31,950 bases of DNA from Ruminococcaceae bacterium UBA7127 (GTDB lineage Bacteria > Bacillota > Clostridia > Oscillospirales > Acutalibacteraceae). The notes under the pieces are model-generated. The model worked only from the letters and a program-made list of their open reading frames with translations, searched no databases and was not told where the DNA came from. The DNA is taken from NCBI GenBank assembly GCA_002493005.1, contig DKXL01000057.1, forward strand, positions 1-31,950, in the 5' to 3' direction. Below are positions 8,146 to 15,373 of this stretch, one piece after another. The number at the start of each line of letters is the position of its first letter. The first letter of the stretch is position 1. The translations under genes were made by a program, and so were the position numbers.

Positions 8146-9111
8146 TTAAAGATTCCTTTCTTCATTGTGCTCGTCCTCAAAGTTCGAAAATTTTGTAATG
8201 TAAATCGGACGATCCTTTGATTCCATATATATTCTGCCGATATATTCACCCAGTATGCCGATTGACATCTCGGTTATGCCTCCCATAAACAGAATAGCAC
8301 AAAGCGTGGTGACATAACCCGGTGTGGTAATTCCGAAAAACAAAGTTTGAATGAGAGTTATAATAATGTAAATCAGCGAGATAAGGAAAATTATTGAGCC
8401 CATAACGGCGGTGAATCTGAGCGGAGCAACAGAAAAGCAGGTGATGCCGTCGATAGCATATCTAAACAGGCTTGAAAACTTCCAGGTGGTTGTGCCAAGC
8501 TGACGGTCAACCGTCTTAAATGAAATCCACTTGGTGTTAAAGCCTACCCATGAGAAAATTCCCTTTGAAAAGCGCTGAACTTCGCTGAGTTCAAGAATGG
8601 AGTCAACCATCTGACGGGTCATCATACGGTAATCCATTGCGCCATAGGGCATTTTGACGTCGGAGAGTTTGTTTGATAAGCCAAAGAACATTTTTGAAAA
8701 CAAGCCTCTGAACTTGCTTTCTCCCTCTCGCTCGTCACGCTTTGTGGCACAGCAGTCAAAACCCTCGTTTTCAAGAGCATCTATCATCTGTCCAAACAGT
8801 GCGGGCGGATGCTGTAAATCAGCGTCCATTACCACAACATAATCGGCGCTTGTATGTTGAAGCCCTGCATACATTGCGGCTTCTTTGCCGAAGTTGCGTG
8901 AAAATGAAATATATTTTATATTGTCAAACTCTGCCGCAAGTTTTTTCATAACAAGATAGGTTTTGTCACGGCTGCCGTCGTTTACAAGAATATATCTAAA
9001 GCTGTAGGCAGGCAAAGTGTCAATAACCTTGTTGGTTTCCAAAACAAAATTTGCCAAACCTTCTTCCTCGTTATAGCAAGGAACAACTAAATCTATGGTT
9101 TTCACATTCAT
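8146..9111 (-). CDS. GT2 polyprenyl-phosphate glycosyltransferase (GtrB/CsbB-like)
   Basis: About 321 residues from the ATG at 9111. The N-terminal GT-A domain has VVPCYNEEEG (9-18), VNDGSRD (43-49) and the metal-binding DADLQHPP (96-103). Two membrane helices lie near the C-terminus. This is the DPM1/GtrB/CsbB arrangement, which moves a sugar from a nucleotide donor onto undecaprenyl phosphate at the inner face of the membrane. Start choice is uncertain: GGAAGG at 9115-9120 almost touches tandem ATGs at 9114 and 9111, while an in-frame GTG at 9105 has the best spacing. The longer in-frame reading to 9147 runs over the promoter. It is co-transcribed with the GtrA-family gene. The sugar cannot be read from sequence. 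Confidence 0.9.
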   Translation of the reverse strand: MNVKTIDLVVPCYNEEEGLANFVLETNKVIDTLPAYSFRYILVNDGSRDKTYLVMKKLAAEFDNIKYISFSRNFGKEAAMYAGLQHTSADYVVVMDADLQHPPALFGQMIDALENEGFDCCATKRDEREGESKFRGLFSKMFFGLSNKLSDVKMPYGAMDYRMMTRQMVDSILELSEVQRFSKGIFSWVGFNTKWISFKTVDRQLGTTTWKFSSLFRYAIDGITCFSVAPLRFTAVMGSIIFLISLIYIIITLIQTLFFGITTPGYVTTLCAILFMGGITEMSIGILGEYIGRIYMESKDRPIYITKFSNFEDEHNEERNL

Positions 9112-9132
9112 CATCCTTCCGTAATTACATTT

Positions 9133-9161
9133 ATTATAGCAAAGCAAAACGAAAAAGTCTA
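9133..9161 (-). promoter_or_regulatory. Promoter of the glycosyltransferase-GtrA operon
   Basis: On the minus strand, TAGACT (9161-9156) and a perfect TATAAT (9138-9133) are spaced 17 bp. The predicted start near 9126 gives a short leader of about 15-21 nt and excludes translation starts upstream of 9126. Confidence 0.6.
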
Positions 9162-9196
9162 TTTTTTTTAATATTTTTATGCAATTTTTATTTACC

Positions 9197-9224
9197 TTGG
9201 CGCAAATTCGTGTTAAAATATATT
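9197..9224 (+). promoter_or_regulatory. Possible promoter of the yfhO-like gene
   Basis: TTGGCG (9197-9202) and TATATT (9219-9224) are 16 bp apart, about 44 bp before the start codon. Each box deviates from consensus, so the assignment is tentative in this A/T-rich region. Confidence 0.4.
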
Positions 9225-9267
9225 AGTTATATTACGTATTTTTAGAATGCAATATCGGAGGTTCATT

Positions 9268-11994
9268 ATGACCATTGCAAAATCCACAGAAAAATCATCG
9301 CTTAAGCAAACAGGTTTTGGCAGCAGGCTTAAGGGATTTTTCTCAAACAACCTTTTTATAATACTTGCATTTGCGGTTCCGTTTGTCCTTATGTTGACAG
9401 CATTTGCAATTATGGATGTACAGCCCTTTGGAAGTAAACAAATTCTTGTTACTGACTTGTGGCATCAGTATTTTCCGTTTCTTGTTGACTTTCAGGACAA
9501 GCTGAAAAACGGTGAATCGCTGTTCTGGTCGTGGACTCAGGGTGCAGGTGTAAACTACTTTGCGCTTATGTCCTACTATCTCGCAAGCCCGCTTAACTTT
9601 GTTACGGTTATTTTGCCAAGCACATTTTTTGACTACAACAGCATTGATATGCTGAGAATGTTTTTGATGTTCTCTGTAGTTATCAAGATTGCGTGTTCGG
9701 GAATGTTCACAGCCATCTTTTTGCGCAGCGTATACAAAAAGAATGACTGGTCGCTTGTGGCATTTGGCTGCTGCTTTGCGTTTTGTGCATTCTTTATGGG
9801 ATATTACTGGAACACAATCTGGCTTGACACAGTGTGCATAACTCCGCTTGTTGCGCTGGGCGCTGTCAAGCTGTTTACCGAAGGTAAATTCAGGCTGTAT
9901 ATTGTAACGCTGGCACTTTCGCTGCTTGCAAACTACTATATCGGATTCTTTACCTGTATTTTTGTGTTGCTTGCATTTATTGCATACAGCATAGTAAAGT
10001 GGGACGGCTTTAAGACATTTTCACGCAAGCTGTTACAAACAGGTATTTACTCATTCATAGCAATAGGTCTTACTGCGTTTTTCCTGTTGCCTGCATTTTT
10101 CGGTCTGCAAAACACCAACGCATCGGGAAGTTCATTCCCAAAAACATTTGATATTAATATTGGTGCAACTGATGACCTTGCCGGTACACTTGATGCAATA
10201 AGGCAGATATTGTCTAACTTTATTTCATTTGTTCCGCCTGCAACCAAGGAGGCTGATGCCCTGCCGAATATTGCTTGCGGAATCGCCGCACTAATGTTGA
10301 GCATTGTATTTTTTACAAGCAAAAAAATCAGCCTTAAGGAGAAAATTGTTGACGGCGCACTTTTGGCGTTTATGATAATAAGCTGTATTATCAGACAGCT
10401 TGATTATATTTGGCACGGCTTCCACTTTACAAATATGATTCCTTACCGCTTCAGCTATCTTATCAGCTTTGTGGTTGTTGTGATGGCGTTTAGGGCGTAT
10501 ACGCTGCTTGAACACAGTACAAGCTGGGATATAATAATTGCCGCGTGTTTTGCAACACTGGTATTTTTGTTTGCAATAGGTATTCAAGAGGCTGACGCAA
10601 TAATCGGCTCTGCAATTATTGCACTTGTTTTGTTTGTAGTGACCTTGCTTTATACAAGAAGAATTGTTCCCAAGCAGGTACTTTTGATTGTGCTGATGAT
10701 AATTGTTGTGGGCGAAAGCGGTGTGACGGCTTATATGGGCGTCAAAACCACAACGGTTACAGATACATTTGAGTATCCGCGCGGTGAAGAGAATACTGCA
10801 AATGCTATTGACTATATGAACAGTCTTGAAGAAAACACTCCCGAGCTGTGGCGTGCCGAGATGACGTCAACTCAAACCCTTAACGACAGCTCGCTTAACA
10901 GGTTTAACGGTCTTTCAATGTTCAACTCTATGGCTAACGTTGATATGACAAGATTTTACGAAAACTTTGGTATGATGGGCTGGAAGAGCGGTAACCGCTA
11001 TACCTATGCGGAATCTTCCCCTGTTACCAATATGTTTATGAATCTAAAATATATAATTGCCCGTGACGGTAATTTTAGAAACACCTATGATCTTACAACG
11101 GCTTATTCGTCGGGTAACGTTAAGCTCTTGAAAAATAATCATTACATTCCGATGGGCTTTATGGTTGACGAAAACCTGCTCAAGTGGACTGAGAACGACA
11201 ACGAAGATCAGTTTAATCCGTTTGACAAGCAAAACGAGTTCTTTAAATATGCAACCGGTATAGAAAACAATGTTTATGTTCCGCTGGAGGTTACCTCTCA
11301 AGGTCACACTGATAACTCCCAGTTCCCTGTCAACAAGACAGACTATGGCAGATATTCATACAGCTGTACAGATACAAACATTACTCCTCACGTTAAGTGG
11401 AATTATACCGCTCAAAAGGACGGACTTTACTTTATGTATGCAGACATTGACGGCGGCGATGACGTGACTGTTATGATAAACAATGCGTCACAGACTCCGA
11501 CCTACGGTATGGGACGTTCTTACATTGCGTGCATCGGTGAAGCAAAGGCAGGCGACACGATTTCGGTTTTTGCTACTCTTGAGCAAGGCCAGTCGGGTAC
11601 GGCAAAAGTATATGTTAATATGCTTGACCAAGATGTATTCGAGCAGGGTTATGAAAAGCTGAACCGTGATGTTATGAAGACCACAAAGCTCACAGGTAAC
11701 TCTATGGAGGGTACAATCAACGTAAGCGAGAACGGCGTGTTCTATACCTCTGTTCCGTATGAAGAGGGCTGGACTGCAACAGTTGACGGCAAAGAAGCCG
11801 AGATTACTCCGATTGGCGGCTCGTTGGTTGCATTAAAGCTTTCACAGGGCGAGCACACTATATGCCTGAAATATTATCCAAAGGGCTTTTGGATTGGTTT
11901 TGCCGCAACATCAGTGTGCGCCGCAACATTTATATTCCTGTGTGTTTATACCTACATCATAAAAAAGAAAAAGACAGCGGCAAAAAGCAAATAA
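9268..11994 (+). CDS. yfhO: YfhO-family membrane glycosyltransferase-like protein
   Basis: A 908-residue polytopic membrane protein. It has a dozen or so hydrophobic helices in the first 500 residues, a long extracytoplasmic C-terminal part and a last helix before a lysine-rich tail. The early segment TDLWHQYFPFLVDF (62-75) with WSWTQGAGVNYFALMSYYLA (87-106) is diagnostic of YfhO (PF09586), a GT-C-like family. In Bacillus subtilis, YfhO works with CsbB and GtcA to glycosylate lipoteichoic acid outside the membrane. Here the CsbB-like and GtcA-like genes are divergent and adjacent, which supports the same chemistry. ATG 9268 is chosen because GGAGG (9257-9261) lies 6 nt upstream; an in-frame ATG at 9247 precedes that ribosome site. 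The acceptor polymer is unknown. Confidence 0.88.
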   Translation: MTIAKSTEKSSLKQTGFGSRLKGFFSNNLFIILAFAVPFVLMLTAFAIMDVQPFGSKQILVTDLWHQYFPFLVDFQDKLKNGESLFWSWTQGAGVNYFALMSYYLASPLNFVTVILPSTFFDYNSIDMLRMFLMFSVVIKIACSGMFTAIFLRSVYKKNDWSLVAFGCCFAFCAFFMGYYWNTIWLDTVCITPLVALGAVKLFTEGKFRLYIVTLALSLLANYYIGFFTCIFVLLAFIAYSIVKWDGFKTFSRKLLQTGIYSFIAIGLTAFFLLPAFFGLQNTNASGSSFPKTFDINIGATDDLAGTLDAIRQILSNFISFVPPATKEADALPNIACGIAALMLSIVFFTSKKISLKEKIVDGALLAFMIISCIIRQLDYIWHGFHFTNMIPYRFSYLISFVVVVMAFRAYTLLEHSTSWDIIIAACFATLVFLFAIGIQEADAIIGSAIIALVLFVVTLLYTRRIVPKQVLLIVLMIIVVGESGVTAYMGVKTTTVTDTFEYPRGEENTANAIDYMNSLEENTPELWRAEMTSTQTLNDSSLNRFNGLSMFNSMANVDMTRFYENFGMMGWKSGNRYTYAESSPVTNMFMNLKYIIARDGNFRNTYDLTTAYSSGNVKLLKNNHYIPMGFMVDENLLKWTENDNEDQFNPFDKQNEFFKYATGIENNVYVPLEVTSQGHTDNSQFPVNKTDYGRYSYSCTDTNITPHVKWNYTAQKDGLYFMYADIDGGDDVTVMINNASQTPTYGMGRSYIACIGEAKAGDTISVFATLEQGQSGTAKVYVNMLDQDVFEQGYEKLNRDVMKTTKLTGNSMEGTINVSENGVFYTSVPYEEGWTATVDGKEAEITPIGGSLVALKLSQGEHTICLKYYPKGFWIGFAATSVCAATFIFLCVYTYIIKKKKTAAKSK

Positions 11995-12018
11995 TAAATT
12001 GCAGAACAAATAATGATA

Positions 12019-12053
12019 CCGCCCTGATGCATTAAGCATCAGGGCGGCATTTT
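12019..12053. terminator. Terminator between yfhO-like and C_GCAxxG genes
   Basis: CCGCCCTGATGC (12019-12030) and GCATCAGGGCGG (12036-12047) form a perfect 12-bp stem with a 5-nt loop, followed by CATTTTG. It lies between converging genes and ends the plus-strand unit; the minus-strand T-run is poor. Confidence 0.85.
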
Positions 12054-12073
12054 GATCGGATATCAGTATTATG

Positions 12074-12532
12074 TCATACTTTATTTTTGTTTTTTAAAAA
12101 TTCATCTATCAAATCAGCGGCATAGCGGCACAGCTCAGGGCATGGACGGCTTGTGTAATATTCATCTGTGCGTTCAGACGGAACGGGATTATCCTTGCCT
12201 TTTATGCGAAGATTTAACAGGTCACGACAGATGATTGAGCCGTTGTCCTCTTTGAATTTTGCCGCCAGGCTTTGTACGTCCCTGTAAAGCGAGGCTTTTT
12301 CATCCTTTGCTTTGGGATTAGTATAGCCGTGTGCAAGACCCAAAATCATATACATAGCGCTTACAGTTCCGCAAACTTCACGCAATCTGCCCATTCCGCC
12401 GCCAAACGGAGAGGCAAGCATAAGCGCAGTGTCCTTATCAAGTCCGAAATCCTCACAAAACGCAAGCACAACAGCTTGTGTACAGTTGTAACCCATAAGA
12501 AAATTATTTTTTGCTGTTTCGCCCTTTGTCAT
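12074..12532 (-). CDS. C_GCAxxG_C_C family protein
   Basis: A 152-residue soluble protein with the conserved cysteine pattern of the C_GCAxxG_C_C family (PF09719): Cys17 (YNCTQAV), Cys26, Cys54 in the REVCGTVSAM core, Cys102 (IICRDLL), and Cys131/Cys135 (PCPELC). The FGGGMGRLREVCG stretch (43-55) is the most recognisable part. The family is thought to be redox-active or metal-associated and is often found in anaerobes; its reaction is not established. The ATG at 12532 has a TGAGGT ribosome site 7 nt upstream. It stands alone, divergent from lepA, with its own promoter. No partner gene hints at the substrate. Confidence 0.85.
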   Translation of the reverse strand: MTKGETAKNNFLMGYNCTQAVVLAFCEDFGLDKDTALMLASPFGGGMGRLREVCGTVSAMYMILGLAHGYTNPKAKDEKASLYRDVQSLAAKFKEDNGSIICRDLLNLRIKGKDNPVPSERTDEYYTSRPCPELCRYAADLIDEFLKNKNKV

Positions 12533-12564
12533 ATAAATACCTCAATTCAAATTTGCTATATTAT

Positions 12565-12593
12565 ATTGTATCATTTTTATGTGTGCATAGCAA
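12565..12593 (-). promoter_or_regulatory. Promoter of the C_GCAxxG_C_C gene
   Basis: On the minus strand, TTGCTA (12593-12588) and TACAAT (12570-12565) are 17 bp apart, with an extended -10 TGA just before TACAAT. The leader would be about 26 nt. It lies back to back with the lepA promoter, 9 bp away. Confidence 0.6.
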
Positions 12594-12602
12594 TGTTTTT
12601 AC

Positions 12603-12631
12603 TTGTGAAAAATTTTGTGTTATGATATACT
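12603..12631 (+). promoter_or_regulatory. Promoter of lepA
   Basis: TTGTGA (12603-12608) and TATACT (12626-12631) are 17 bp apart, with an extended -10 TGA at 12623-12625. The leader would be about 37 nt and contain the AAGGAG site at 12659-12664. Confidence 0.6.
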
Positions 12632-12674
12632 TATTCTATACATTAAAAGGTAGATTACAAGGAGTGGATCCAGA

Positions 12675-14486
12675 TTGTCTTTTCCACAGGATAAAATAAG
12701 AAATTTCAGCATTATTGCTCATATTGACCACGGCAAAAGCACGCTTGCCGACCGTATATTGGAGCATACAAATTCGGTTGCTGCAAGAGATATGGAGGCT
12801 CAGTTGCTTGATGATATGGAGCTTGAGCGTGAGCGCGGAATTACGATTAAGGCAAGAGCCGTAAGCGTTACTTATGATGCAGATGACGGTGAAAAATATC
12901 TTTTTAATTTGATTGACACACCCGGACACGTTGACTTTAACTACGAGGTTTCTCGTTCGCTTGCAGCGTGTGAGGGCGCAATTTTGGTTGTTGACGCATC
13001 ACAGGGAATAGAGGCACAAACGCTCGCTAACACATATTTAGCTGTTGACGGCGGACTGGAGATTGTGCCGGTTGTAAATAAAATTGACCTGCCAAGTGCA
13101 GACCCCGACAGGGTTATTCAGGAGATTGAGGATGTAATAGGCATTCCTGCCGAGGATGCTCCGAAGATTTCGGCAAAGGCAGGCATCAATATTCATTCGG
13201 TGCTTGAAAAGGTAGTAACCGATATTCCTGCGCCTGTCGGAGATATCAATGCACCGCTGCGTGCTTTGATTTTTGACAGCTATTATGACAGCTATAAAGG
13301 TGTTATTATATATGTAAGGCTCAAGGAGGGTCAAATCCATCCGGGCGATGAATTCAAGCTTATGGCAACGGGCAGTGTGTTTAATGTTGTTGAATGCGGA
13401 TTTATGCACGCAACCCAGATGGAAAAAACAGACGGACTTTATGCAGGCGAGGTTGGTTACATCTCGGGTTCGATTAAAACTCTTGCGGATGCCAAGGTGG
13501 GTGATACTGTTACGCTTACCTCAAATCCTGCGCAAGAGCCGCTTCCCGGCTATCGTGAAGCTCAGCCGATGGTGTTCTGCGGCATTTATCCGGTTGACGG
13601 CGCAAGATACGGCGACCTTAAGGACGCACTTGAAAAGCTTCAGCTCAATGATGCCGCTCTTTCGTTTGATCCTGAAACCTCGGTTGCGCTTGGTTTTGGT
13701 TTTCGCTGTGGTTTTCTTGGCCTTTTGCATATGGAGATTATTCAGGAAAGGCTCGAGCGTGAATATCAGCTCGATTTGATTACTACCGCTCCAAGCGTTA
13801 TTTACAGGATTACACGCACCGACGGTACGGTAGAGATGATTGACAATCCGACGAATTATCCCGACCCGTCGTTGATTTCGCTTGCCGAGGAGCCTGTTAC
13901 CAATGCTCACATCTATGCTCCAAAGGAATATGTGGGCAACATTATGGAGCTTTGTCAGGACAGGCGGGGAACATTTGTTGATATGCAGTATATTGACGCT
14001 GACCGTGTGGATTTGCACTACATTTTACCGCTTGCCGAGATTATCTATGACTTTTTTGATACGCTTAAGTCGCGCACAAGGGGCTATGCTTCTTTTGACT
14101 ATGAGCTTAAGGATTATGTTCAGAGTAACCTTGTTAAGCTCGACATAATGCTCAACGGCGAGGTGGTCGATGCACTTTCGTTTATTATTCACGCGGACAA
14201 GGCATATGGAAGAGCAAGAAAAATGGCTGAAAAGCTAAAGGAGAAAATCCCAAGACAGCTGTTTGAAATTCCGATTCAGGCTTGTATCGGCGGAAAGATT
14301 ATTGCGCGCGAAACCGTAAAGGCTATGCGCAAGGATGTGCTTGCAAAGTGCTACGGCGGCGATATAACCAGAAAGAAAAAGCTGCTTGAAAAGCAAAAAG
14401 AGGGTAAAAAGCGTATGCGCCAGCTCGGCTCTGTTGAAGTGCCGCAGGAGGCATTTATGGCGGTACTCAAGCTTGATACCGACTGA
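12675..14486 (+). CDS. lepA: Elongation factor 4 (LepA), ribosomal back-translocase GTPase
   Basis: A 603-residue translational GTPase, the normal length of LepA/EF4, which acts on stalled or mis-translocated ribosomes. GTPase motifs: G1 AHIDHGKST (15-23), G2 RGITIK (54-59), G3 DTPGH (81-85), G4 NKID (135-138). The C-terminal LepA signature KRMRQLGSVEVPQEAFMAVL is present. The start is a TTG with AAGGAG ending 10 nt upstream; no in-frame ATG lies nearby, and the protein from this TTG begins just ahead of the conserved IRNFSIIAHIDHG, so the rare start is credible. A DUF3783 gene follows 13 nt downstream and is probably co-transcribed. Confidence 0.97.
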   Translation: MSFPQDKIRNFSIIAHIDHGKSTLADRILEHTNSVAARDMEAQLLDDMELERERGITIKARAVSVTYDADDGEKYLFNLIDTPGHVDFNYEVSRSLAACEGAILVVDASQGIEAQTLANTYLAVDGGLEIVPVVNKIDLPSADPDRVIQEIEDVIGIPAEDAPKISAKAGINIHSVLEKVVTDIPAPVGDINAPLRALIFDSYYDSYKGVIIYVRLKEGQIHPGDEFKLMATGSVFNVVECGFMHATQMEKTDGLYAGEVGYISGSIKTLADAKVGDTVTLTSNPAQEPLPGYREAQPMVFCGIYPVDGARYGDLKDALEKLQLNDAALSFDPETSVALGFGFRCGFLGLLHMEIIQERLEREYQLDLITTAPSVIYRITRTDGTVEMIDNPTNYPDPSLISLAEEPVTNAHIYAPKEYVGNIMELCQDRRGTFVDMQYIDADRVDLHYILPLAEIIYDFFDTLKSRTRGYASFDYELKDYVQSNLVKLDIMLNGEVVDALSFIIHADKAYGRARKMAEKLKEKIPRQLFEIPIQACIGGKIIARETVKAMRKDVLAKCYGGDITRKKKLLEKQKEGKKRMRQLGSVEVPQEAFMAVLKLDTD

Positions 14487-14499
14487 TATTGGTGATAAA

Positions 14500-14877
14500 A
14501 TGAGAGAAATTGCATTGTTTTATAATTTTAGTGACGACAGACTGCGCAAAGCAAAGTTTGCACTGATGCCGCTTAAAATTGCAGTTAAAAGTGTTGAAAA
14601 ACAGGACTTTAATCAGCCTGTCGGTTATCTTGCCGGGATAAAGGACATTGAGCCATTGCCTGAAAAATACAGCGGCGACGGCTTTGACGAAGAAATGCTT
14701 GTTATGCACAACTTTACAAACAAGAGTATGGAGTTGCTCATAAAGGCACTTTTAAAGTGCGGTGTGGGCAGAATACCGTTAAAGGCAGTTGTTACTCCTA
14801 CCAACAAGGACTGGGACAGCGTCAGCTTGTACAGGGCAATTAAGGCTGACCACGAAGAGATGACAAAGAACAAATAG
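14500..14877 (+). CDS. DUF3783 family protein
   Basis: A 125-residue soluble protein of the DUF3783 type, recognised by the C-terminal block GVGRIPLKAVVTPTNKDW (88-105) and a following acidic helix. No catalytic motif is evident and the family has no settled role. It starts 13 nt after the lepA stop codon with only a weak ribosome site (TTGGTGAT), so translational coupling to lepA is likely. A longer in-frame reading begins inside lepA but is not supported by a ribosome site. No terminator is obvious in the 450 bp that follow. Confidence 0.8.
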   Translation: MREIALFYNFSDDRLRKAKFALMPLKIAVKSVEKQDFNQPVGYLAGIKDIEPLPEKYSGDGFDEEMLVMHNFTNKSMELLIKALLKCGVGRIPLKAVVTPTNKDWDSVSLYRAIKADHEEMTKNK

Positions 14878-15073
14878 ATTTAGATTAAATTCCACTGCAA
14901 ACAAATATAAGAATGAATAGGGTTAGGTTTAAAAGACTGTTCAAAATGACATACACCTCTAAAGTCAAATGTTTTAGCTTCGAGTAGATTTCTCGCGTCA
15001 CCGCTTTAGCTTGGTAGCCCGGTGCAAACATTTTTCTAAATCTAACGCAAGAATCGACTAACGCAAATTTTTA

Positions 15074-15136
15074 TTGTCGGGCAAATGACGTATGAAAACA
15101 TATCAACCTGTCTACTCGAATTGGATGCAACGTCAC
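15074..15136 (+). repeat. Intergenic repeat, copy 1
   Basis: This 63-bp unit begins TTGTCGGGCAAATGACGTAT and ends with the block TCTACTCGAATTGGATGCAA plus CGTCAC. The last 26 bp are identical in copy 2; the middle differs by a few substitutions and two single-base gaps. Confidence 0.8.
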
Positions 15137-15241
15137 GTTGCCGTCACGCCGCCGCAAAACGTGGGAAAATGGAATAATAACCGCACACCGCTTTGGCGTT
15201 TCTGCCACGGGCGACCATAGTCGTCCGAAAATGAATTGCCG

Positions 15242-15302
15242 TTGTCGGGAAAATGACGTATAAAAATATCACGCTATCTACTCGAATTGGATGCAACGTC
15301 AC
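15242..15302 (+). repeat. Intergenic repeat, copy 2
   Basis: The 61-bp counterpart of copy 1, 168 bp downstream in the same orientation. It begins TTGTCGGGAAAATGACGTAT and ends with the same 26-bp block. Both copies lie outside genes. Confidence 0.8.
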
Positions 15303-15325
15303 ACAGTGAAATTGTATAAAGAGTC

Positions 15326-15354
15326 AAAAAAAGGGACTGCAAAAGCAGTCCCTT
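15326..15354 (-). terminator. Terminator of the malQ-glgP operon
   Basis: AAGGGACTGC (15331-15340) and GCAGTCCCTT (15345-15354) form a perfect 10-bp stem with a 4-nt loop. Read on the minus strand it is followed by a run of T residues (15332-15326). It sits about 20 bp after the glgP stop. Confidence 0.9.
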
Positions 15355-15373
15355 AAACGCGTAATATTATAAA

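Larger units (their letters stand above)
14878..15373. other. Gene-free segment with diverged repeats
   Basis: About 450 bp lie between the DUF3783 stop and the glgP terminator. I see no credible gene, tRNA or CRISPR pattern. It contains two ~61-63 bp imperfect direct repeats (15074-15136 and 15242-15302). Shorter recurring pieces include CACCGCTTT (14999-15007, 15186-15194) and CTAACGCAA (15042-15050, 15058-15066). TTCGAGTAGA (14979-14988) is the exact reverse complement of TCTACTCGAA in copy 1. GGGCGAC and GTCGTCC form a hairpin around 15210-15226. It looks like decayed tandem copies of an intergenic element. Confidence 0.6.

Noticed and set aside
9051..9245. 64-residue plus-strand frame between the glycosyltransferase and yfhO genes
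   Set aside because: It is antisense to the start of the glycosyltransferase gene and runs through both promoters.
13038..14018. Minus-strand open frames of 120-165 residues within lepA
   Set aside because: They are antisense to a complete conserved gene and show no family motif or ribosome site.
14878..15373. CRISPR-like or tRNA content in the gene-free gap
   Set aside because: Only two imperfect long repeats with unequal internal gaps, no short regular repeat-spacer pattern, and no cloverleaf with a T-loop motif.
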